Source of the DNA: Planctomycetota bacterium
GTDB taxonomy: Bacteria; Planctomycetota; Phycisphaerae; WQYP01
DNA: 10,456 nt
Reading direction: 5' to 3'
NCBI GenBank assembly: GCA_021828925.1
Contig: JAJZCT010000065.1
Span: 1 to 10,456 of the forward strand
This document shows positions 1 through 6,438 of the stretch, piece by piece. Both the position numbers and the translations under genes were made by a program. The notes beneath the pieces were generated by a model, which did no database searches, had not been told where the DNA came from, and was given only the letters and a program-made list of their open reading frames with translations. Numbering within the stretch: position 1 is the first letter of the stretch; each line of letters opens with the position of its first letter.

Positions 1-1367
1 GGGGGCATAACGAACGATATGTCGCGCAACGGGTCATTACCGCCGTGTGCGCGTTGGATTATCCTCGCGAATTGCTTGAAATTCAGGTCCTTGACGATTC
101 CACGGATTGCTCGGCGCAGATGGCCCGCACGACCTGCGAGCAATTCCGCCGTCTGGGCTTTGATATTCAATATATTCACCGTACCAACCGCACTGGATTT
201 AAAGCCGGTGCGTTGGAAAATGGTCTGGCCCGTTCGACCGGGGAATTCATAGCAATTTTCGACGCCGATTTTGTGCCTCGCCCCGGAATGTTGCGGGCCG
301 TGATCCATGAATTTACCGATGCGGAAATTGGTTGTGTGCAAACCCGCTGGGAGCATCTTAATAGAACCCAGTCGCTTTTGACCAGATCCCAGGCGATTTT
401 TCTCGATGGCCATTTTGTTATTGAGCACACCGCCCGCAGTCGCAGCGGCAGGTTTATCAATTTCAATGGCACCGGTGGCGTATGGAGGAAGTCGGCCATT
501 GCTGATGCCGGCGGCTGGCAGCATGATACATTAACGGAGGATATGGACCTTTCCTATCGTGCGCAATTGCGCGGTTGGAGAATCAAGTATCTGGGCGATA
601 TAACCTCTCCGGCAGAGCTGCCACCCGAGATCACAGCCTTCAAGCAGCAGCAACATCGGTGGACGAAAGGCAGTGTCCAAACCGCGGTGAAATTGCTTGG
701 AACGGTGTTGCGATCTTCCCAACCCAAATCGGTCAAAATTGAGGCCTTTTTCCACCTCACATCGGGAGTGGTGTATCCGATGGCGGTACTGGTCGCGATT
801 CTGTTTTTTCCCGCATTTTGTTTTGCCGGTGCCGGCGTGCTTTCCGCGCAATATCCGGTTTTGTGGTTGGCCATGTCCGTTCTTTTCACGATTTTAACTT
901 TTTCCGCCGGTACTTTTTATGTTGTGGCCCAGAGGGAAATTAAAGAGAATTATCTGGCGGGCATTTTGCTGGTTCCCTTTTTAATGGCTATCGGTATGGG
1001 CATTAGTTTGGCCAATGCCATAGCGGTAATGGAGGGGCTGCTTGGACATCAAAGTGAATTTGTGCGAACACCCAAATATGGTGTGAGCGTAAACGAATCA
1101 TCCGATCAATGGAAACGTCGCGCCGGTGCCTTTGCGCACAAGACCCAGTGGCTTCCATTTGCGGAATTGGCCATCGGCCTGTATCTACTGGCGTGTGTGA
1201 TTATTTCCTTGTGGTTTAACCGTGCGGCATCGTGTGTGCCCTTCATGCTGATTTTCATGTTTGGATATCTTTATGTTGGCGGTTTATCGCTGCACCGGCT
1301 GTGGCTTTCCAGTCGAACCACAAAAATGGACACTTTAGAGATCATGACCCCGGCTCCCGTCGTATAG
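1..1367 (+). CDS. Cellulose-synthase-like family 2 glycosyltransferase, 5' partial
   Basis: This is an inner-membrane processive GT2 enzyme that should polymerise sugars from a nucleotide-sugar donor into a beta-linked polysaccharide; the sugar cannot be read from sequence. The frame is open to the left edge and its first residues (HNER, then ALDYPRE and VLDDSTD) are conserved family sequence, so the GTG at 45 is not the start and an N-terminal piece lies outside the window. Counting from that GTG, the motifs are DAD at 73-75, TED at 164-166 and QQHRW at 202-206 (the Q-x-x-R-W signature). About five membrane segments follow, near residues 236-262, 270-296, 303-330, 369-392 and 395-415. The FVRTPKYG motif at 339-346 is typical of the bacterial CslA-like/BcsA-like group. 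The cupredoxin gene follows after 56 bases on the same strand. Family is secure; product and substrate are not. Confidence 0.92.
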   Translation, partial: GHNERYVAQRVITAVCALDYPRELLEIQVLDDSTDCSAQMARTTCEQFRRLGFDIQYIHRTNRTGFKAGALENGLARSTGEFIAIFDADFVPRPGMLRAVIHEFTDAEIGCVQTRWEHLNRTQSLLTRSQAIFLDGHFVIEHTARSRSGRFINFNGTGGVWRKSAIADAGGWQHDTLTEDMDLSYRAQLRGWRIKYLGDITSPAELPPEITAFKQQQHRWTKGSVQTAVKLLGTVLRSSQPKSVKIEAFFHLTSGVVYPMAVLVAILFFPAFCFAGAGVLSAQYPVLWLAMSVLFTILTFSAGTFYVVAQREIKENYLAGILLVPFLMAIGMGISLANAIAVMEGLLGHQSEFVRTPKYGVSVNESSDQWKRRAGAFAHKTQWLPFAELAIGLYLLACVIISLWFNRAASCVPFMLIFMFGYLYVGGLSLHRLWLSSRTTKMDTLEIMTPAPVV

Positions 1368-1423
1368 ACACTCAGTTGTTTTTGGTAATGAGAAGAAAAT
1401 CCTTTTTTTTGCGGAGTTATGTA

Positions 1424-1990
1424 ATGAATCCCACCGTCAGAATCGGCGTCGCATGTTTTATTCTCGGTGCAGTGCTCACAACAACATTGCTGGTTTTCCA
1501 CCCCATGCGCCCGGTCGTGGCGCAGGCCCCGGAACCGGCAACCGGCGCTTCAAGCAAGCCGGTCTACGTCCACATGGATGGAGCCAATGCCTTTGTCGAA
1601 TCGATCGTCGCTGTTTCTCCGGGGGAGCCGGTAATTTTTGTCAATGAAGATACCGGTGCTCACATGGTTAATGGCTATGATCCGTTGACCGGCCAGCCGA
1701 ATACCGCTATTAATTCCGGCATGCTCATGGGTACCACCGGCCCCAAAGCCGGGGTGCACACCTACAAAGTGGTTCTTGCCAAACCTGGAATCTATCCCTA
1801 TTACTGCCCCGTGCATGCCATTCTTTCTAAGATTTATCATCACAGCGTGCAGCCGGCGCATCGTCCGGGGGTGCATGGCTTTCCCGGTGCCATGGCTGGT
1901 GTGATTATTGTCACCACAGATCATGCGTTGATCACGGAAAATCCGCCAAGCAGCAAAAAGAAGATTCTTTCGGATTATTTTGGCGGATAA
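1424..1990 (+). CDS. Exported cupredoxin (plastocyanin-like) with a His-rich insertion
   Basis: This is a 188-residue blue-copper-type protein, probably acting on the periplasmic side as an electron carrier or copper binder. The ATG at 1424 is chosen because GGAG lies seven bases upstream (1413-1416); the frame is open further upstream but only by overlapping the glycosyltransferase gene. Residues 7-25 are hydrophobic and followed by a low-complexity linker, consistent with a signal peptide or membrane anchor. The cupredoxin core begins near residue 46. Candidate type-1 copper ligands are His80, Cys128 and His131 (in YYCPVH) and Met157 (in GAMAG before a terminal beta strand). Plastocyanins have about five residues between the second His and the Met; here there are 26, including His139, His140, His146 and His151. 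It probably shares a transcript with the GT2 gene. Function beyond copper binding is inferred. Confidence 0.82.
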   Translation: MNPTVRIGVACFILGAVLTTTLLVFHPMRPVVAQAPEPATGASSKPVYVHMDGANAFVESIVAVSPGEPVIFVNEDTGAHMVNGYDPLTGQPNTAINSGMLMGTTGPKAGVHTYKVVLAKPGIYPYYCPVHAILSKIYHHSVQPAHRPGVHGFPGAMAGVIIVTTDHALITENPPSSKKKILSDYFGG

Positions 1991-2024
1991 TTTATATAAG
2001 CTGTCACAAAATCAAAGGGTTTCG

Positions 2025-2058
2025 GTGCCACGGCAATACAATGATATTGCCGTGGCAC
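2025..2058. terminator. Bidirectional intrinsic terminator
   Basis: Two 14-base arms (2025-2038 and 2045-2058) are perfectly complementary around a six-base loop. The hairpin sits 34 bases after the cupredoxin stop and 11 bases after the stop of the convergent LolA-like gene. A T-rich run (TTTGTTT) follows on the plus strand; the minus-strand side has only a weak T run. The placement fits shared termination of both converging units. Confidence 0.85.
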
Positions 2059-2069
2059 TTTGTTTCTGA

Positions 2070-2912
2070 TTAATGGCCATGATAACGTTTCACTTCCACC
2101 GTCCAACCGGAGCCGGGCGGTGATAGATGAAAATCGTGCCGCATGGGCTTGTTAATGACGATCTTGCTTAATGTTGCCGTGGTGGGCGTTCCGTCAGGAT
2201 CTGTGCGGATAATCTTAACCGGCAGCCAGGTTCGCGTGCTTATCCAAAAGTCCACTTCCACAAACGTAAATGCCGATTTATCGCGCGGAACAAGCTTCAG
2301 ACCCACGGTATGTGGCGGCATTTTGGTATCTTTCAGTAACTGAATATGAAACTCTTTCTCCACATCCGACGGATTCTGCCCGATGGGAATGGGTATGGGG
2401 CCTTGGCCGAGCCGCAACGGATTAAATTTTTTTCCCGGCGGGGCAATCTCAATTTTACGGAATATTTTGGCGCTTCCATTGCGGTCAATAAGCCAGTGTC
2501 CGTCAAAAACAATATCATGATCCGCGTGGCGCTTGGCAATGGCGCCATCAACAACCAGCATGTCGAAACGAATATCAAACCTGGTTTTGCCGCCGCTTTG
2601 CTGATACCAGATATGCCCGATATTCATATCCTTTTCGTCGGTTCGCAAATGGTGAATCTGCACCACCAGATGTGCCTGAAAATTATGCAAGGTTTTACCG
2701 CGCTGCTGCAGCGCTTTTAGAATCATATGAATTTTCGTTTGCTCGGATGCACTGGATATTGCACCCGCGGATAGGGTAGCCGCCGATGCGTTACCGGCAT
2801 GAATGGCTGGTATCTGACCGCCCGTCGATGCCAGAATCAACATGGCGCTCGCGGGAAAAAGCCGGATCATGCCCAGCCGCGAGTGTGGAAAATTCGGGGA
2901 TGAAAGTTTCAT
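2070..2912 (-). CDS. Exported LolA-like protein of unknown function
   Basis: This is a 280-residue protein. It starts with a long signal-type segment (hydrophobic at about 16-30, possible cleavage after the IHA at 37-39) and a short Ala/Ser linker. The rest alternates beta-strand-like stretches: a helix with an LQQRGKTLHNFQAHL pattern near 68-82, then strands around WYQQSGGKTRFDIRF, IVFDGHWLIDR and the C-terminal FWISTRTWLPVKI. That order (an averaged-over-time lipid-carrier helix, then WYxxxxKxR..F, then a D..W..P strand) is what LolA/LolB-fold periplasmic proteins show, and similar proteins are common in planctomycetes. It has no lipobox. ATG 2912 has GGAG ten bases upstream and lies 23 bases after the HAD stop, so the two genes are probably one operon. 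The fold call is from pattern only; a real lipoprotein-carrier role is not shown. Confidence 0.65.
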   Translation of the reverse strand: MKLSSPNFPHSRLGMIRLFPASAMLILASTGGQIPAIHAGNASAATLSAGAISSASEQTKIHMILKALQQRGKTLHNFQAHLVVQIHHLRTDEKDMNIGHIWYQQSGGKTRFDIRFDMLVVDGAIAKRHADHDIVFDGHWLIDRNGSAKIFRKIEIAPPGKKFNPLRLGQGPIPIPIGQNPSDVEKEFHIQLLKDTKMPPHTVGLKLVPRDKSAFTFVEVDFWISTRTWLPVKIIRTDPDGTPTTATLSKIVINKPMRHDFHLSPPGSGWTVEVKRYHGH

Positions 2913-2935
2913 GTTCGTATTACTCCGTTTATGGT

Positions 2936-3538
2936 TTATGCGCCCGCAACATTATCCGGTGCGTCGAGCAGACTTTCGATATCCTCTAAGCTTCGCAAGA
3001 CGTAATTGGCCTGATGCGCAAAATCGGGAATCGCATCGTCCGGTTCCACCAGCAGTACACTGTGCGTGCCCGCATTGTTCGCTACCTGCAGGTCAAAGAC
3101 ATAATCCCCGACCATCAAGGTCTTATCCGGACTGATTTGCAGCGCGCGACAGATCTTTAAGATGCTTTCCGCCGCCGGTTTCATCGGGGCTTGATCCCGC
3201 GACGCAACACGGTCGAAAAACATCGGATAGCGCCGCAAAACGGTTTCCACACTGCGCTGACTGTTGCGACTCAGCAGGGCGGTCTTCAAACCGCGATCCC
3301 GGAGCCGCTTGACAACCGTGTCCGCTCCGGGCCGCAACTGGCATTTTTCGGCGGCCACAGCTTCATGATGCAGCAGGGTATCCCACGCTTCCTGTCGTTT
3401 TTCTTCGTCCAGCGTGTCAATCCATTCCAATATTGGATGCCGCATCTGCAGACCTAGCTCTTGGCGCAGGCTCTCAAAATCCAGCGCATCAAGGGTCAGG
3501 GTTCCATCCATATCAAACACAATGAGTTCATATTTCAT
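2936..3538 (-). CDS. HAD-superfamily phosphatase (phosphoglycolate-phosphatase-like)
   Basis: This is a 200-residue cytoplasmic hydrolase of the HAD IA type, expected to dephosphorylate a small phosphorylated metabolite through an aspartyl-phosphate. All four HAD motifs are present: DMDGTL (nucleophile Asp9, general acid Asp11), LLS with Ser90, Lys120 in MKPAAES, and GDYVFD with Asp145 and Asp149. Residues about 15-75 form a helical cap. The start is ATG 3538 because the family begins directly with KYELIVFDMDGTL; the frame extends ten codons further upstream, but those residues are not family-like, and AGG lies six bases before this ATG. It is the first gene of a minus-strand pair with the LolA-like gene. 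The substrate cannot be predicted; phosphoglycolate phosphatase is only the nearest well-known relative. Confidence 0.88.
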   Translation of the reverse strand: MKYELIVFDMDGTLTLDALDFESLRQELGLQMRHPILEWIDTLDEEKRQEAWDTLLHHEAVAAEKCQLRPGADTVVKRLRDRGLKTALLSRNSQRSVETVLRRYPMFFDRVASRDQAPMKPAAESILKICRALQISPDKTLMVGDYVFDLQVANNAGTHSVLLVEPDDAIPDFAHQANYVLRSLEDIESLLDAPDNVAGA

Positions 3539-3570
3539 CGGCACCTGATCTCCGGTTAATAGCCGCAAGG

Positions 3571-3576
3571 ATTATA
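3571..3576 (-). promoter_or_regulatory. Probable -10 element of the HAD gene
   Basis: Read on the minus strand, this is a perfect TATAAT, about 32 bases before the HAD start codon, which would give a 5' leader of roughly 25 bases. No good -35 hexamer is seen at the right spacing, so an activator or an alternative -35 may be involved. It lies in the 133-base divergent gap shared with arsR. Confidence 0.4.
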
Positions 3577-3637
3577 GCGGCCGGCGGCTTGCCATGCCGG
3601 ACCGAATTCATTGTTCTGCATGTTTTTTTACGTTCAC

Positions 3638-3665
3638 TTGACATATTCCAATATCGGAATATTAT
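3638..3665 (+). promoter_or_regulatory. Sigma-70-type promoter of the arsR operon
   Basis: A perfect TTGACA at 3638-3643 is followed after 16 bases by TATTAT at 3660-3665. Transcription would begin about six to seven bases downstream, at or next to the arsR ATG at 3672. Confidence 0.75.
3643..3662. promoter_or_regulatory. Palindromic operator inside the arsR promoter
   Basis: ATATTCC at 3643-3649 is repeated in inverted form as GGAATAT at 3656-3662 with a six-base centre whose inner ATAT is also symmetric, so only one base pair of the 20 positions breaks the symmetry. It fills the space between the -35 and -10 elements. ArsR-family dimers typically bind such A/T-rich imperfect palindromes over their own promoter, so this is the probable site of autorepression; that binding is inferred. 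Confidence 0.7.
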
Positions 3666-3671
3666 ATTGTT

Positions 3672-4046
3672 ATGGCTCGTGCTCCAACAACTCTTGATTC
3701 GTTTAACGCTGTGGCGGAACCACGCCGCCGGCAGTTATTGGGGTTGCTGTCGGAAGGGGAACGGCCTGTTAATGACATTGCTGAATCGCTTGGATGGAAT
3801 CAGCCTCAGGTTTCCAAGCACCTCGGTGTGCTGCTGGAAGTTGGGCTGGTTAAGGTCCGGCACGCTGGCCGCCAGCGCATCTATAGCTTGGATGCCGCGC
3901 CGCTGAAAGAGATTCATCAGTGGACCTCAACATTTGAACGCTTTTGGGAACATCAGCTTGACCGCATTAAAGAGCGCGCCGAAGCCAGACAGGCTCTGGT
4001 ACGCAACCGGGGCAATGTGCCTCCGGGCGGTGCAGGCGAAAGTTGA
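3672..4046 (+). CDS. ArsR-family transcriptional repressor
   Basis: This is a 124-residue winged-helix regulator. Residues 8-60 carry the helical core, with the DNA-recognition helix in the NQPQVSKHLGVL region (43-54) and the wing at about 60-73 (VRHAGRQRIYSL). It has no cysteine at all, so it lacks the ELCVCDL-type metal site of true ArsR/SmtB metal sensors. It belongs instead with the ArsR proteins that are paired with AHSA1/SRPBCC genes. The tail after residue 85 is helical and charged. The ATG at 3672 has no Shine-Dalgarno sequence and lies only six bases after the -10 element, suggesting leaderless translation. It heads a four-gene plus-strand operon and probably represses it through the palindrome in its promoter. 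The inducer is unknown. Confidence 0.92.
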   Translation: MARAPTTLDSFNAVAEPRRRQLLGLLSEGERPVNDIAESLGWNQPQVSKHLGVLLEVGLVKVRHAGRQRIYSLDAAPLKEIHQWTSTFERFWEHQLDRIKERAEARQALVRNRGNVPPGGAGES

Positions 4047-4071
4047 CCGCTTTTTTTATAAAGGAGACATC

Positions 4072-4515
4072 ATGGTGTCACTTGCATGGCCGGACCAATA
4101 CCTTCTCCACATTGAAAAGGAAATTCAGATCGATGCACCTCCGGCAATTGTTTTCGAGGCCCTTCTCGAACAAATTGGCCCGGGATCAGACCTGCCCGAT
4201 GGCACGCCCATGCCCATGAAGCTCGAGGCGTGGCCGGGCGGGCGGTGGTACCGGGATCTGGGCAATCAAGCCGGGCATTTCTGGGGGCATGTTCAAGTTA
4301 TCAAGCCGCCGACCCTGCTGGAAATCACTGGTCCGATGTTCATGTCCTATCCAGTGATGTCCCACGTTAGCTACCGTGTGATCGAACAATCGGGTGGCAC
4401 ACGACTGACGGTATTGCACCGCGCCATCGGTGACATCGCGCCCGAACACCGCCAGGGCGTAAACAAAGGTTGGCAATACATCCTGGCACGCATCCGTGGC
4501 CGTGCCATCGGCTGA
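4072..4515 (+). CDS. SRPBCC / AHSA1-domain protein
   Basis: This is a 147-residue soluble protein of the START-like SRPBCC fold, whose members bind a hydrophobic ligand in a deep cavity. The pattern is the usual one for AHSA1-type proteins: IEKEIQIDAPPAIVFEAL (14-31) as first strand and helix, WPGGRWYRDLG (54-64), GHVQVIKPPTLLEITGP (72-88), a TRLTVLHR strand near 110-117 and a long C-terminal helix from about 130. The start is ATG 4072 with AGGAG five bases before it; an upstream in-frame start would overlap arsR. It begins 25 bases after arsR. ArsR plus AHSA1 is a recurrent pair in bacteria, where the SRPBCC protein is taken as the regulated effector; its ligand here is unknown. Confidence 0.87.
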   Translation: MVSLAWPDQYLLHIEKEIQIDAPPAIVFEALLEQIGPGSDLPDGTPMPMKLEAWPGGRWYRDLGNQAGHFWGHVQVIKPPTLLEITGPMFMSYPVMSHVSYRVIEQSGGTRLTVLHRAIGDIAPEHRQGVNKGWQYILARIRGRAIG

Positions 4516-4575
4516 AGCATACTGGCCCGTTGGATTTGTGTATTCCATTTGGAAACTATTTTAAGGAACTATTCA

Positions 4576-5076
4576 ATGCTGAAAAATTCGATCTCGCATC
4601 TCATTTCCCTGCATCAGGAAAAAATGCTGCCGGCTTTGCTTGACGGTATCCCTGACGAGCAGTTGACGATCCAGCCGATTGCCGGAATGAATCATCCGGC
4701 GTGGATACTGGGGCATCTTCTGGGGGTGGAGCAGAAAATTGCCGGGAGCATCGCGGATCGGATGCTCAAAACCCAATTGGACGCCAACTGGGGGGAGGTT
4801 TATGGCATCGGCTCAATACCCAGGCCGGACCGGAAAATGTATAAGAGCAAAGCGTTCTACATGGACGGACTGGCGCAAACGGCTGCTTCGATCGCGGCAT
4901 TTATTAATGAGAAAAGTGATGCCGATCTGGATGCACCCAATCCTGACCCACAGTTTGCGCCGGTGTTCCCAACTATCGCAGTAGTATTGGCCGCGGTACC
5001 CACACACCGCGCTTATCACAGCGGTCAGTTGGCCACCTGGCGCAAAGCCATGGGTTTGCCGCATGCTGGAATCTAA
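4576..5076 (+). CDS. DinB-family protein
   Basis: This is a 166-residue four-helix-bundle protein of the DinB/YfiT type. Members bind a divalent metal through three histidines, and some are thiol-dependent transferases or hydrolases (for example mycothiol- or bacillithiol-dependent enzymes). The metal triad is visible as His47 (in WILGHLLG), His144 and His148 (in THRAYHSGQL). The start is ATG 4576, with AAGGA at 4563-4567 upstream; the frame is also open from a TTG at 4549, which has a poorer context. The gene is 60 bases downstream of the SRPBCC gene and 46 bases upstream of the next. The intact triad argues for a metal-dependent activity, perhaps conjugation or detoxification of a reactive small molecule, but the thiol and the substrate are not predictable. 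Confidence 0.88.
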   Translation: MLKNSISHLISLHQEKMLPALLDGIPDEQLTIQPIAGMNHPAWILGHLLGVEQKIAGSIADRMLKTQLDANWGEVYGIGSIPRPDRKMYKSKAFYMDGLAQTAASIAAFINEKSDADLDAPNPDPQFAPVFPTIAVVLAAVPTHRAYHSGQLATWRKAMGLPHAGI

Positions 5077-5122
5077 TTGGAACGATGACCATTTCAGAAT
5101 TTCTTCATTAAGGGAGTCACAA

Positions 5123-5506
5123 TTGGAAAGTGTACTTGAGATCGGGCAGAAACTGGTTACCTTGGCCAACCAAGGCCGCTGGCTGGACGCGATTCATTCG
5201 CTATACAGCCCGGAGATTGTCAGCATTGAGGCCTGCGCGCCGCCGGGCAAATCACCCCGATGCACAGGCCTGGCGGCTGTCATTGCCAAGACGGATTGGT
5301 TCATGGCCAGCCATGAAATCCATTCCAGCGAAGTCCGTGGTCCGTTTCCAAACGAAGACCGCTTCACAGTGTTCTTCAAACTGGACCTGACCGCTAAAAC
5401 CGGACCGATGGCCGGAAAGCGATTCACCATCGAAGAAGCGGCGCTATACACCGTGAAAAATGGAAAAATTGTCAAAGAGGAATTCTTTTATAACCGCGGC
5501 GGATAG
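5123..5506 (+). CDS. SnoaL/NTF2-like protein (TTG start)
   Basis: This is a 127-residue small soluble protein of the cone-shaped NTF2/SnoaL fold. The layout is typical: an N-terminal helix with GQKLVTLANQGRWLDAIHSLYSPEIVSIE (8-36), a short loop, a GLAAVIAKTDWF helix, then the beta sheet RFTVFFKLDLT (80-90), RFTIEEAALYTVKNGKIVKEEFFY (100-123). The gene ends right after the last strand. The TTG at 5123 is preferred because AGGGAG (5111-5116) lies six bases before it; the alternative ATG at 5063 lies within the dinB gene, has no ribosome binding site and adds a non-family tail. It is the last gene of the arsR operon. Family members are enzymes (isomerases, cyclases, dehydratases) or pure binding proteins; the catalytic role here cannot be read. 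Confidence 0.8.
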   Translation: MESVLEIGQKLVTLANQGRWLDAIHSLYSPEIVSIEACAPPGKSPRCTGLAAVIAKTDWFMASHEIHSSEVRGPFPNEDRFTVFFKLDLTAKTGPMAGKRFTIEEAALYTVKNGKIVKEEFFYNRGG

Positions 5507-5524
5507 AATCTTGGATGTTTCGGT

Positions 5525-5561
5525 ACAACATCAGCGGCACGTCCGACGTGCGCCCTGTTGT
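5525..5561 (+). terminator. Probable terminator of the arsR operon
   Basis: ACAACA (5525-5530) pairs with TGTTGT (5556-5561), and inside it GCACGT (5537-5542) pairs with ACGTGC (5546-5551) around a CCG loop, with an unpaired internal loop between the two helices. It starts 19 bases after the last stop codon, and a short T run follows. The internal loop and short T run make it weaker than the 2025 hairpin. Confidence 0.5.
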
Positions 5562-6438
5562 TTAATGTTGCCCCAGTGCACGGTATCAACCATTTCGAGC
5601 GAAACCAATTGAAATGGTATGCCCGTCGCACCGGCTATGATCGGTTCAGCTTTACCGATGTTGTAACATGCCTGCACCGTGGGATTGTTGCCGTTGAATG
5701 GCGAAAAAGCTCCACGCATCCGCCATCACCAGTTAATCCACCCGGCCGTTGCAGCACCAGGGGACCTTAACAATCCTGTAAGTCTCACTCCCCCCATGCC
5801 ATTGAAAAAATGGCTTCAAGCCAAACTGCTTTTTGCTGTACCGGCGAATTCGCGGCTAAATACCGCGGTTGCACACAAAACTATAATGGCTTGTTTCCCC
5901 TGGCCCCTTACACTGCTTTCTCGCAATTTTATCGGTCGTATGGAATGATTTTATAAAGGTAGGTGTTGAACTGATGTCCACAGGCCGGCGGTTCGGGTAA
6001 TGGCCATGGTAAGGGAAAGGAGATGCTTCGGGAGGTTTACAAAGTTTGGTTTAAACAGCAAACATTATCTCGTAAACCAGCGAATACAAGGCTCTCTGCG
6101 TACTCCTCATGGGCGACTCCCCCAGAACGTGGACGGGGTTGTATACCAATCACGCGCCTGAAGCACGACCCGCTCAACAAGATCATGGCCATTCCGGAAA
6201 AGCTGCTGTTGAGAAAACATTCGATTAATGCGACGGCCAACGAAATAAAAAGACCTCTCGCAAATAGGACGCACGTCGCGCCGCCGCGTAATGTCTCACT
6301 TCATAGACCGGCTCGTCGGCCTGCTCCTTGTAATTGGCGACACAACTGGCTCAGTCTTCATATTCGGCACACAATTACGCCGACAAAACGTGAATGGTTG
6401 AGTCGCTTATTCCAAACGCACATTATCTCATTACGGGT
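5562..6438. other. Gene-poor region with short open stretches only
   Basis: About 880 bases separate the arsR operon from the 3' end of the GH116 gene. No gene is convincing. The longest plus-strand frame, 6023-6466, has an AAGGAG directly abutting its ATG and a His/Pro/Arg-rich, non-family composition, and it runs into the neighbouring gene, so it is not called. On the minus strand two short stretches read rather like protein: 5531-5719 (62 codons from an ATG, containing IPFQLVSLEMVDTVHWGN) and 6225-6350 (41 codons without a start, containing YKEQADEPVYEVRHY). They are in different places and not joined by any single frame, which would fit decayed gene remnants or chance. No tRNA, terminator with a clear T tract, or long repeat was seen. 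Confidence 0.5.

Noticed and set aside
6364..6383. TCGGC/GCCGA hairpin downstream of the GH116 gene as its terminator
   Set aside because: Only five base pairs with a ten-base loop and no T run on the minus strand.
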